64,000 bases of DNA from Meandrina meandrites (Eukaryota; Cnidaria; Anthozoa; Scleractinia; Meandrinidae). This document shows, piece by piece, positions 1 to 11,029 of this stretch. The stretch covers positions 3,716,001-3,780,000 of the forward strand of contig OY855913.1 in assembly GCA_963693305.1 (NCBI GenBank). The letters are read 5' to 3'. The number at the start of each line of letters is the position of its first letter. Position 1 is the stretch's first letter. A model generated the notes under the pieces. The model did no database searches. It was not told the DNA's origin and saw only the letters and a program-made list of their open reading frames with translations. The position numbers were made by a program, and so were the translations under genes.

Positions 1-823
1 TTGGTGTGAATGGGGTATTAGTTAGAACTGATCTTTGTTTTCCGCTATGCCTGTGAATTCATAACAAAGAGTTGAACCTCTACTAACAGAGCCTTAGGGC
101 GCTTACCAGTAGTCAGAACTGGCTGGTTTGTCCGGTGGTTTTGAATGTGAAATGGATCTTTTGCACAAGATTTTCCCACAAATCTACCAGAAGATTGTAT
201 AATTATAGCGGAGCTCCAGCTGCCCAAAGGGCTGCAGAGTGGAGCCCCATAACTACCATGCATGCATAGAAATAGGAGAACCATGCATTCAAGTTTTCCT
301 GGTCAACTTGGCCAGTGGCATGGATCCCAGGCACGAGTGCCCAACGACAATGACAAGGACGACGATGCACAACATGGCAGCCATTTGGGCAGCCAATTTG
401 TCAGCCTTATCAGCTTGTATCTTTGATATTGGGCATCCATGTTACATGTATGGTCAATTGACAGCTGTCAAAACAAGGTAACTCAGCCTTTAGGCTTGGC
501 TAAATCTGTATAATTATTATTTATGCATTGACTGATTGGACAGACAAATCTGACTAACAATGGAATAATCTGTTCTTGGATATAGCAGTCTGGTCGTCCA
601 GTTCTGACTAATGGTAAGCACCCTTAGTCATGGTTCGAGCGACATACAAATGCCATAGTATTAACTTTCCACCTCTCCTTCCCAAGGGTGTTAATGCTTA
701 CTGGAGATACAGGAGTATTTACTGTGTCGAATGTTGAAAGATCTCTGCTGGGTAAACTAAGGTACAAGTAGCATTTATGATCAACTACTGGACTACAACA
801 AACAAATACAGGGTACACAGATA
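1..823. other. No gene recognised at left edge
   Basis: Several short open frames occur on both strands but none has a recognisable domain, a good splice context or a homologous counterpart elsewhere in the window. The segment lies just downstream of the first WAT1-like gene, so its right part may be that gene's 3' untranslated region. Confidence 0.4.
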
Positions 824-2896
824 CTAGTCGTCGTCTTTGGGGATTACCTCGTAGCCTTCAGATATTGCTTCTGAGAATTTCCAGTTCAAGTTATGGTAAG
901 TCGTATCTTTTGTACTGCTTTCGTTTACGTGTACACTTGATTCTTTCTCTTCCCTGTAGTTTGACCACAAAACTGCAGCAAGTCCACACACTATGAAACT
1001 GCCACCAAAAAACTCCAAGAGTAGCAATGATTTTCCAAGAAATATGAACGACAATATTGCACAGAATAAGGCTTGAAGAGGCCAGGAAGCTGTGACAATG
1101 GTTGACGGCACTTGTACGTTACACCATGAAAGAAGTAAATAACACATTGATGAGGTAATCAGAATCGCATACACCAGACAATAAAAGGCTTCTTTGGAAA
1201 AACTTGTAAACTTCTCTGGCTGGTTAAAATAAGTTAAGGAAGCAAGAGCCATTAACATAGCTCCAAAGAAGTAGCTCCAAGCGGTGACAGCCATGGGTTG
1301 AGTTTTCCATATTGAGTATGGTTGGTTAAATATATACTTCTTCTGTATGATGTAATAAACAGCTGTGCTTGAGGTCTGGCCAAGAAAACAAATGCATCCA
1401 AGAAATTGACTCCTGACAGACATGCCACTGATCAGCCAGGACTCTTCACTGGAATTACTCTTGAGCTTTCCTAGTGTCATCGTTACAGCACCAGTAACTG
1501 CTAAAAATATACCCAAAACTTTGGCCCAACCATGTGTTTTTGCCAGCTTTGGAGGTGGCTCTATGCCTGATATCATGGCTAGAAAAGCACTCCAAACAGG
1601 AACAGCAGGTTGAAACATGGCTGCCATGTTTGCATTTGTTAGGTAGATTCCAAGCAGGAAGAGCAGCTGGCCAACAAACATCCCTGTAAGTCCAAGAATC
1701 ATCAACAAAGGGATGCTTCTACAAGAAAGACAAAGAAAAAACACCAGTAGTAAGACTAATCTGGCCCTATACCCACCTAGGGTTATGGCTATAAGTCAAG
1801 TAAGACTTAATAGTTATTAATAAGACATCTTCTTATGACCTTCATTTAAGGTGTAAAACCTTTGTTCTTTTTACAAGTACATGCACTTTGATAACCTATG
1901 AATTGGTTATGTCAAATTGGTGCAGCCCTTTTGAAGGAGTGAAATGACATGCTATGATCTTTGTAGATATTTATAAGGAAATAAATGTAGGAAATAACAA
2001 TTTTATTCCTTTAATGAAGTTGCTTGTGATAAAAATGAAAAGGTGCAAGGTTCTGACAACATCTAATATTCACATGTACACAAATATCGCCAGATTGCTA
2101 TCTATCCTTAAACTCAAAACATGGCGAAAAACATGTCGTTGAAAAATAACTCAGTTTCAGAACACAAATACATGCAAAAGATACAGACTAGGGAGCAATG
2201 ATTGCCTGCAATCTTTGACAAAATTCGGGGGTACACCAACCCCCGTCTGCCCCCCCCCCCCCCCCCCCTCCAATGTTGGATAGCACAATGTGACCGTACT
2301 CCTTGTGCATTCCGTTTCAGTTCGTAAGGAAAATAGGCATCAATCCCACACATTAATTTTTGCCTGCTACACAACATTGAAAAGGGGCAGAGGGGGAGTT
2401 ACTAAATATTTTGATGTTTTAAGTGAGGAAAGTAAATGTACCAAGATTTTGACACTGATTGTAGGTATAAATAAACAATAATTTAATGAACGTAAAACAA
2501 AAACAGTCGCAGGCACATAGAGCCCTTTGATGTAAAGCGAACAAACAGTGTCAAAACAAATTTTACCTCAATTTTCTTCACATTCTTCACAACCAACATT
2601 TGTCTCTATGGCGAATTTTGTTAACGACATCGAAGTCAAGATTCGCTTGAAATGGAAGCTTGCCATGCGTTAAAACATGTTTATTGTGTTCTAGCTCACC
2701 TTAGAGATGGCATGCTAACTTTTCCTTCGACGAGGAAAGCGGTAAACAACATCACAGGAAAAGCCCCGGAGTCACGCAACAGGCAAAACACCAAAGGGTC
2801 TGCTCTGCTACCCTTGGCAAACTTAGTGACGATCACACCATACGCTCCAAAACCGAGCTGAGCGGCGACCAAGGCACACCAAACACGCATCGACAT
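824..2896 (-). CDS. WAT1/EamA-like drug-metabolite transporter, copy 1 (2 exons)
   Basis: This is a two-exon gene: exon 1 is 2896-2700 and exon 2 is 1718-824, with a 981-bp intron (GTGAG donor, TTGTAG acceptor) and phase 2 in an Arg codon. The start is the ATG of MSMRVW, because the second copy begins at the equivalent MSLRVW; an ATG 10 codons further upstream is less likely. The product is 363 aa and very hydrophobic, with about ten predicted membrane helices. It has the plant WAT1/nodulin-MtN21 type of EamA signatures: an N-terminal helix followed by VTKFAKGSRADPLVF, the block NANMAAMFQPAVPVW, and SWPLQALFC near the end. Family members are membrane exporters or importers of small metabolites; WAT1 itself moves auxin across the plant vacuole membrane. 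The substrate here is unknown. Compared with copy 2 it has an extra hydrophilic tail ending in VIPKDDD. Confidence 0.85.
1719..2699 (-). other. Intron of WAT1-like copy 1
   Basis: The intron is AT-rich. It holds a poly-C tract around 2252-2270 inside a short repeat-like stretch and no recognisable coding sequence. Confidence 0.7.
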
Positions 2897-3239
2897 TTTT
2901 TTATACGTTGAAGGTTTCAATAACAACGTATTATAGGTGTATCAGTGCTAAGCGCAACCCTCCCGCTACATCAGGTCGGCCATTTTTAAAATTGTGCCCC
3001 TTCATGTACGCTGAACGATTGTGTACTTTACGTCAAGGCAGGATCTGGGTCCGAAGGGTGCGCGTAAAAGCACCTGTCGGGGGTGGGGGCAAATTCATTT
3101 TAATAGTAAGAATGGCTTCATACATGTATTTGGTGCCTCCGATAGAGAATGGGACATTCCAGTTTTTATCCGCACCCCTCCTCACCACCCCCCCCCCCCC
3201 CCCCCTTCTGTGGAAGGCATATTTCAGTAAGTTCTTAAC

Positions 3240-3530
3240 AGACCCTGTCTGGAATCTCGAATTTAGAGTAAATGTTGGGTATCGGAATCGCCATTTGACC
3301 CCATCTTGGGATGTAGAATTCAAATTTTCTTACGTGGAGGTTTCGAAATCTCAATTTCAGCTGAAACTGGAGTGTCGGAATTGCAATTCTACCCTAAACT
3401 GGGGTGTCACAATCACGATTTTACCCTAAACTAGGCTGTTGGAATAATTTGCAATTTTACTCTATCCCAAGGTGTTGGAATTGTAATTTTACCCTATTCT
3501 GGGGGTGCCAGAATCTGAATTGGGAAACGG
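3240..3530. repeat. Degenerate ~36-bp minisatellite
   Basis: The phrase GGAATTGCAATTTTACCCTA, or variants of it, followed by AACTGGGGTGT, recurs about every 35 bp through this stretch. A pure C tract precedes it. Unit divergence is substantial, so the array looks old. Confidence 0.55.
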
Positions 3531-4690
3531 TACCTGTCAGAATCATGCCTTCTGTAGAAGGAATGCGAAAAAAAATGAAAATTTGTCCCAATGGTACCTG
3601 GCCCCTTTCACATGTTTCTCCATAACCTTTAAAAGTTGGGTGAATTAATTAGCTGTTTGTTGAGTACGTGCTTGAGATATTTTCAAGGGCGTTTCCAAAA
3701 CAACTTGTGAAATCCCTACATTTTCATATACCTTGAACAGCCTAAAAGAAGTACCCCTTACAGAAGGTGCCTCCCTGTATAGTACTATAGGGGCACACCC
3801 AATAGTGAACTATTAAAGGGATATCTTTTTCAGGCAAGAGGCATATGAGAGGCCCTGCCAGGGGGGTGTACCATGTCACTTGTCAGAATTTACCCTGGCA
3901 GGGCCTCATATGACACAGGTCGATGTAAAGGAAGGGGTATGTAGAGGAAACACCTAGAAAAATGTGTATTAAAACTTTCAAAATGACTTGTGTATAATTA
4001 TCCAATGTGAGTCCTTAAAATTTCCAATTCTATGAAATAATACCAGGTCTTCCCTGCAGTTCTTCAGCTTTAGTCTTCTGATCAATCATTGAGGCAGAAA
4101 TATGAAGATAGCACGGAAAAACTGAAAGGAAACTGTACACAGTGGATTACAGTGTGTGAAAAGAGTTCAAAAGGGGTTTGTTTACCGTCCAGTAAATGTG
4201 TAAGTGACATTATTATATGGCTGTGTCTCACAAGGACTGGGAACTACCAAATTCGCAAATTTGATTGGCTAAAATCGATATTGACCACGGTCTAGATTTT
4301 CCCATCTAGAACGACATCTAGACTGGTTGTTATTACGTTGAGAAGTTTACAAACGAAAATGCAAAAACTTTGTCTTGTTTCTGCTAAAAAATAATAAATG
4401 GAAGTACCAAAAGCTTGACGCGAAAAAAGGTAACAAGAACGCTTGCTCATTTTGCAAGGTAATTGCAAGGTCAGAAGTTAAAAGCACTAAACATGGACGA
4501 TTAAAAGCGACTAAAACACCCCTAAGAATATTCTATCATCTGATTAAAGAGGCTAGAGAAGTTGAAAACATACACACTGATGATATCAACCTTCTCTTGT
4601 ATCAAAATGCCGTTCACTAACAAAATGTCAGCAAGTACGGAGAACCGAAACTAAAAAAGTCTTCTACTTTGCATGGCCATATAATATACA

Positions 4691-4828
4691 TCTTATTAAC
4701 CGAGCTTAGTTGGTCTGTATGGGAGAATCTTGACCTCGGTCATGAGTACAGACCTCACTGCGTTCGGTCTGTACTCACGACCTCGGTCAAGATTCTCCCA
4801 TACAGACCACCTGCTCGGTTAATAAGAG
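4691..4828. mobile_element. Foldback/MITE-like palindrome
   Basis: The left arm starting TCTTATTAACCGAGC pairs with the right arm ending GCTCGGTTAATAAGA. Pairing continues almost to the centre (GTACAGACC opposite GGTCTGTAC), leaving a very short loop. The arms are roughly 60 bp with few mismatches, as expected for a recently active foldback MITE. Confidence 0.7.
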
Positions 4829-5675
4829 CTAAGTATAGAATCTTACTTTTAATCATACACAACACATTGCATGAAAATAAATATTAATAATTTATTTTAG
4901 TTCCCCATAATACATATTCTGTCTGCTTAAGAATAAATTAAGACCTCAAAATACCCTGCCAGCAAAGTCACTCAGCAAGTTGAAAATGGATTTATCTAGG
5001 AAAGAATCAAAGAGACCCTGCTTATAGGGTAAAGTGTGCATTTCATGCTCAGCAAACCTGCTGCCCGCGTTGCAATTGAAGACTGAACTAATCCCTGGTA
5101 AAGTCTGGCTGCAATGCAGGCTACAAACCTGATGCAATAACATTTGAAAAGATGATTTCCCATATGATAAGCAGTCAACCTTGGATCCCAAGAAAGCGTA
5201 ACTAACATGTACAGGTGTAGCAGGGTGGTAAAGGGGTTATGCGTGATGTGTGATTTGGTCAAAAATAAATTCATGACATGTGAAAAGAGCTTAAATCTTA
5301 CCATGATCTGTGAATTGATAGCCTAGCCCAACATGTGATCTTCTTATTTTGAAGACTGTGATTTGTGAATCGAGTATAAAAGTTTGTGACAATTGAGTAT
5401 CTAACAGCTGTTCTAGCATTGTTCAGTCACCCTAGGAAAACACCTTACTGCCAATGATTTGAGGGAAAATATGCTTGTGATTCGTGATTGAGACCCCTCC
5501 CCCCCCCCCCCCCCCCCCCACTTTACCATCCTGGCATAGGAGAGGTGTTATATGGCTAGGCCTATGACAAAGTCTCAACTTATCATATGGGATGCGACTG
5601 CCTACACTGAGTAGACCATCAGCAGTGGTTCAACTCTACCTTGTTTTCTGCTAACTGAGCTAATTTAACCTCTTT

Positions 5676-8383
5676 CTAACAAGTTGTCTTTGGTTCTTTT
5701 TTAAATTGATTTCTCAATAATTCTTTTTTTTCTTTGTAGTTTGACCACAAAACTGCAGCAAGTCCACAAGCAATAAAACTACCACCAAAACACTCTAAGA
5801 ATTGCAGTGATTGTCCTAGACATATGGAGGACAGAACTGCACAGAACAAGGCCTGAAGGGGCCAGGATGCTGCGACAATAGTTGGCGGCACCTGCATGTT
5901 ACACCACGAAAGAAGTAAATAGCACATGGTGGAGGTAATGAAAATTGCATACACTAAACAATACAAGGCTTCTTTGGAGAAACTTGTAAACTTCTCTGGC
6001 TGGTTTACATAGATTAATGAAGCGAAGGCTAGAAATACCGCACCAAAGAAGTAACTCCAGGCAGTGAGGGCCATGGGCTGGGTTTTCCACATTGATCGAG
6101 GTTGATTAAATATATATTTCTTCTGAATTATGAAATACACAGCTGTACTCGAGGTTTTCACAAAAAGACAAATGCATCCGAGAAACTGACTCCCAACAGA
6201 TGAACCACTCACTAACCAAGATTCTTCACTGGAATTCCTTCGGAATTTTCCTATGGTCATTGTAACAGCTCCAGTAACTGCTAAAAGTATGCCGAGAATT
6301 TTGGCCCAACCATGTAACTTTGTTAACCTTGGAGGTGGCTCTACTCCCGACATCATGGCCAGAAAAGTAGTCCAAACAGGAACAGCAGGTTGAAACATAG
6401 CAGCCATGTTGGCTGTTGTTAAGTACACGCCAAGGAGATAGAGCAGCTGGGTGGTGAACATGCCTGTAAGGCCAAGAACCATCAGCAGCGGGATACTTCT
6501 ACAAGAAAGACAAAACATGACACTTTTTTAGTTTTGAAGAGTCGTATCTAATCCAATCATTGCAATACAAGCCATGAGAAGGCCCAGATCGTGAATTAGT
6601 GACAAGTAGTGTTGCCACTACCCCCTGAACAGGATCCAAGCTTGTCAATCAAAGGTTACTCTTGTTCCCTCCCTCCCTCCCTACCTCCCTCCCTCCCCTC
6701 TTTCTCCCAAGTAGCATTTTTGTAATGTTACTCCTGCCCTAGAGAAAGATATGACCCAAAAAAAACACGTATTTTTTAAGACCTAAAAAAATATGTGCCA
6801 GATCTCTTGACCCCAAAAAGTACAGAGGGTGTAAATTTTCAACCCCAAAAAAATACGTCAGACCCCCCCCCCCCCCTCCCCCTTGTCATGTATCCTTCGA
6901 GTACCCCCCTTGGGGCTAGAGTTTTTATGGGGACCACTCAATCTAGTTTCCAATAGAGGACATTAACTTAGCTGATATTTCTTCAACCGTCACGTCATTT
7001 TTTGCCCTAAAACTTGCACAAATTGACATAATTATTTTCGTACAGTGGATCAACATTTACTGTGATGCTGGTGGTCATCAATTTAATATGAGCTGTCAAC
7101 ATTATTCACATTGCTCTTCAACTGACGAACCCTCACAAAACCATTTTTTTCTGAGTCCTGGATGAACTGATTTCGTTGAGTCAGATAATTGCAGTTACAG
7201 CCTGTAGTCATTGGATTTATCCTATTTCACATAATTATCACAATCTGATTTTCAGTTAGAAAGGTCTTCTTAAAGATTTGATCACCCATTCAGTGTGTAA
7301 TAAACCTTGTATTTCCCTAGGCAAAATTATGGCTTTGTGTCACCTAATCCACGTAGGGTCATCAAGATTCCCCAGGCAAACCTACCAATGAGACGTCGAG
7401 TTTTGGACTGTGCACATGCAGTGTGTGATTGGATAATTAACCTTTGTCACTGGGCACCATATGTGTGTGGTTGCAAGTAGAATGATTAGGTTAAGTGTAC
7501 ATGTTTTCTTTGATATCATATATGTCAAAAACTGTAGTTTCCCTTTATTCCTGTTTATTCTCGCAACTCATAGCAGTTGCAGATCCAGGGGAGGCGATGG
7601 GGGCACCTGTGCCCCCCCCCCCCCCTATTTTTTAGGAAATAGCGCATTTTCTTTGAACTGATGGAATTATCTTTGCAGAATTCAACATTCATAGTCAAGC
7701 CTTCAAAAGCACCCTCCCCACCCCTCCCTCCCCCACCTTAGGTGAAGGTCTGGATCCGCCACTGCATAAAAATTCAGAGTTGCATGCGTTTAGAGAGGGT
7801 GGTGAAATGCAGGTATTATTTGGATTTTGATAAAAGCTCAACTTAAAAACTACAGTAAATTCTTGGAAATTACAATATTATTCGCATTTTAATAAAAACG
7901 CTGATTATGTTCAATTATACTGAATCCAGTATCCAGTGGAGCCCAATCATTTGATCAAGTTTGATTACTAAACGGTTCGATTAGTACACGTTAGAGAAAA
8001 TACAACCATATAGAAAAGAAAATTCTCGAAAGACGAAAGCCATCGTTCAAGGAAATCAAAGCAATTTCGAAGCCAATATTGATATGTTTTTCTCTTGCTT
8101 GTCAGAAAAAATGTGTTTTTCTCTTAATTTGTTTTGAAGACCATTACTTATCCACTTGAAATTAAATCTGACTAACGTTCCCTCACCTCAGAGTAGGCAT
8201 GGCAACTTTTCCTTCGATGAGAAAAGCGGCAAACAACATAACAGGAAAAGCCCCGACGTCACGTAACAGGCAAAACACCAAAGGGTCTGCTTTGCTACCC
8301 TTGGCAAACTTAGTGACAATCACACCATACGCTCCTAAACCGAGCTGAGCGGTAAGCAAAGCACACCAAACTCGCAGCGACAT
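5676..8383 (-). CDS. WAT1/EamA-like drug-metabolite transporter, copy 2 (2 exons)
   Basis: This is the tandem paralogue of the gene at 824-2896. Exon 1 is 8383-8187, exactly the same length as in copy 1 (197 nt), and exon 2 is 6498-5676. The phase-2 junction falls in the same Arg codon before SIPLLM. The product is 339 aa; most of it aligns residue for residue with copy 1, including ANMAAMFQPAVPVW, GWAKILGILLAVTGAVTMT and SWPLQALFCAV. The C-terminal tail is about 24 residues shorter, ending KKEPKTTC. The shared architecture shows a genomic segmental duplication, since a retrocopy would have lost the intron. The function is inferred as membrane transport of small metabolites; the substrate is unknown. 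Confidence 0.85.
6499..8186 (-). other. Intron of WAT1-like copy 2, with MITE
   Basis: The 1.7-kb intron holds simple CCCT-rich tracts (6668-6710), a CCCC-rich relic around 6840-6910 and an inverted-repeat element at 7573-7765. No coding exon is recognised in it. Confidence 0.65.
7573..7765. mobile_element. MITE with GCAGTTGCAGATCCAG termini
   Basis: The terminal inverted repeats are GCAGTTGCAGATCCAGG on the left and TCTGGATCCGCCACTGC on the right, with a poly-C centre. The termini resemble widespread animal MITEs ending in GTGGCGGATCC. It lies in the intron of WAT1-like copy 2. Confidence 0.6.
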
Positions 8384-8705
8384 TTTAAGTTCAAGATCAC
8401 TGATCAGAATCGTTTCATTCGATCCCCATTCGATTCATAATTTACGAATTTTAGCCGCCATCTTGAAATGCTACAATACCCCACTTCATGTAAAATGAAT
8501 GATTGTGATTCACGAAGGGTGAGAGGAGCGGGAGCGGGGGACTTTTAATACACGATTCTCCCTCCGTTTTTTTTGCCCGTACACTGTATCAAGTTCCGTA
8601 CTTTGAACTTACTTGTCCCCCGTGCGAATCACGCGTTGCCACATCACGTGTTTCGGGAGACAAGAAACTCACAGTGTCACGGTGAGTCTCGCAAAGCAAA
8701 ATATA

Positions 8706-8881
8706 AGACTAAAACTGCAAGGGACCGCAAACGATAAACAATAAACAATAAAATGAGTTTCACGTAATATGATTAGCCTTGCTTGCAGTTTACTGTTATT
8801 TCATTTTATTGCTGATCAGATCTCTCAGTAGATCCTACGAATAGCAGCATTATCGTTTGCGGTCCCTTGCAGTTTTAGTCT
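8706..8881. mobile_element. MITE with 31-bp perfect terminal inverted repeats
   Basis: AGACTAAAACTGCAAGGGAC at the left end is matched by GTCCCTTGCAGTTTTAGTCT at the right end. Pairing extends to 31 bp without mismatch, which suggests a young insertion. The interior is AT-rich and non-coding. Confidence 0.75.
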
Positions 8882-8966
8882 GGCTTACACTATACATTTT
8901 GGGTATGGCAATGCATCGCCAGCTTTCGAATTGAAAATCTCTTTTTAGTTGGAGAGTGCGGGCGTG

Positions 8967-9420
8967 TACACTCTTTTTTTTATATATATAAGAACGTCTA
9001 ATTTTGGGCCGAGGCTGAGCGTTCTTATTTTTTTCACGATTGGAGGCTGAAAATGTTCTTAAGACGTTCTTAGGTTCCATACCATAGTATTTCATTAAAT
9101 CAATACGGACGAAACCAGAAAACGTATCAAACAGCATTGTTCACCGAATGTAGTATGAAGTTGCTCTTGACATGCTTACGCGGCCTGCTCCCTGTGATTT
9201 GGTGCCGCGGACAAATTTCTTTTAAAGCACTCCTGTTGGACCACAGTAGTTTTGCATTTATTTATACTGCTCATTTTACAAAAAATTAAAACAAATGGGC
9301 AAAATAAAGTCGTTCTCCGACTCTCAGCCTGGGGTATGTTCTTAGCATGTTCTTAAAATTTGGGCAAATCTCAGCCTCGACGTTCTTATAAAAAAGGTTC
9401 TTATAAAAAAAAGAGTGTAT
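8967..9420. mobile_element. MITE with ACACTCTTTTTTTT...AAGAAC termini
   Basis: The ends ACACTCTTTTTTTTATA and AAAAAAAAGAGTGT are inverted. Several internal GTTCTTA/TAAGAAC blocks and AGGCTGAG/CTCAGCCT blocks also pair, giving an imperfect hairpin of about 450 bp. It is non-coding. Confidence 0.6.
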
Positions 9421-9858
9421 TACCTTTGTTGACTTTAAAAGAAAGCAAGATTTAATCACTAGTTATTCGCCATTTAAACACTTTCAAAAATCGTTCAACC
9501 GACGACGTACGTTTCGACGTTGACTGAGTGTCATTACCGAGTCAAAATCGGAGATCAAATCAGAAAGTTTACAAGTACCAGGGGCATAGCCAGGATTTTT
9601 CCAGAGGTACGCACAACTTTCCAAATCGCCCCTCTCCCTCCCTTCCCCTTGAGCAGCTTGAGTCCCAAATCTTTTTTTCACGTGCTCTGTTTAAATTTTG
9701 TTTATGATGTGAGTGCAATGGCGAGGTTATGTTGTGAGCGTTCTTTCTTGATATGAAATGACAACTAAGTCGTAAATTTAACCGGTTTCTCGTTACAGCC
9801 ACAGAGCTTTATATCGTCTGTCTTTCTTCGCAACAAGTTCAGAATGACCAAATTTAAA

Positions 9859-10543
9859 GTCTAATGACAGGTAGCCCAAGCTCAGTATGTGAGCGTCCGT
9901 GTTATCCGCATCTCATTACGTGTTATCCGTATCTCATTACGAAATATTCAAATAGCGAATGTATTGACTTGTACCGCTGTTGTTTAGGATCTCGTAGTTA
10001 ATAATTACGGTCACGCACCTTTTTAAGTAGACTTGCACCAAGTCGCCCTCTTTTGGCGAGCGTAGCGAGCCGAAAAGCGTCGCGAAGCGACGCGCAGCGA
10101 GTCGCGAAGCGACGACCGCGACATACCTAAACCGCGCGTCGAAGGACTTTGTGAAAGTCTACTTTTTAAGAGATTGTATGGAAAATATTTCTGTTGCCCA
10201 TAAATGTTTCAAATAAGCAATAAAGTTTTTGTTTGCACTCACCTTAGCTATATTCTTGCTATTTCTGATGTTTTAATAGCGTTTTAGGCGTCCTAGCTGC
10301 TGAAGGTGGATTTTTCCGAGCGGGGTGGTTTTCCTTAAGCAGCTTTAAAAGCTTCGCTTCTTCTGGTGGAAAATCACCCCGCTCGGAAAAATCCACTTTC
10401 TGCAGCTAGGATGCCTAAAACGCTATAAAAACATCAGAAATAGCAAGAATACCTGTCGCTATTTGAATATTTCGTAATGAGATACGGCCGGATAACAAGG
10501 ACGCTCACATACTGAGCTTGGGCTACCTGTGGTCTAATTCCTT
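9859..10543. mobile_element. Nested foldback element
   Basis: The outer arms (9859-9962 and 10456-10543) carry GGTAGCCCAAGCTCAGTATG and its complement plus CTCATTACGAAATATTC. Inside, a second inverted repeat of about 95 bp per arm (10243-10341 against 10355-10452) contains TTTTTCCGAGCGGGGTG. A third pair, TTAAGTAGACTT and AAGTCTACTTTTTAA (about 10022-10160), encloses a GC-rich stretch of short GCGAAGCGACG hairpins. This looks like successive insertions of foldback elements. Confidence 0.65.
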
Positions 10544-11029
10544 ATGTTTATGAGGTGCATCACATAGTGTGATACATGCACATATATTCTTATTTATTTC
10601 ATTTTTTTTTATATTTTCGACTTTTTCCACAGATAGCCCAAGCTGGATAAATGAGTATTTGTTGTCTGTTATTATGCAACCTACTGGAAATAAAGGGATT
10701 TAATTTGTATGAGGAAAACGGTTGCATTACATCTGAAAATATCCGCGAGTTTGGAATAAAAAGCATCTTACCTCACTTCAGTCGTTTATCTTGTGTTTTC
10801 GGTGAGGTTTCTGGGTGGATTTCCTGCCATTTAGGCGGTTTTTAGTTTCTATGCTTTGCTCTTTATAGGATTTATATGATATATTACCCAGGGATCAGGA
10901 GTTAGACGGAACGTTAATTAAGTTCACACCATCCCAAAATCCCTTCTCTTGTCCCACACTACACTGGGTGGTAGACATTGCGTGACAAGTCTCGACAAAT
11001 ACTCACTTGAAATCTGATCCAAAGGCAAA

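Larger units (their letters stand above)
2897..5675. other. Spacer between the two WAT1-like genes, repeat-rich
   Basis: It contains the promoter side of copy 1, a degenerate ~36-bp tandem repeat near 3240-3530, a long palindrome at 4691-4828 and poly-C tracts (3190 and 5499). The sequence just upstream of the copy 1 start (around 2975-3020, with CCCCTTCATGTA and a nearby GATTGTG) resembles that upstream of copy 2, so the duplication probably included the promoter. I see no protein-coding gene in it. Confidence 0.55.
8384..11029. other. Gene-free spacer made of inverted-repeat elements
   Basis: At least three inverted-repeat elements (8706-8881, 8967-9420, 9859-10543) occupy much of this interval. 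The first few hundred bases are the likely promoter of WAT1-like copy 2, and the last ~300 bases the likely promoter and 5' UTR of the channel gene beginning at 11030. Confidence 0.6.
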
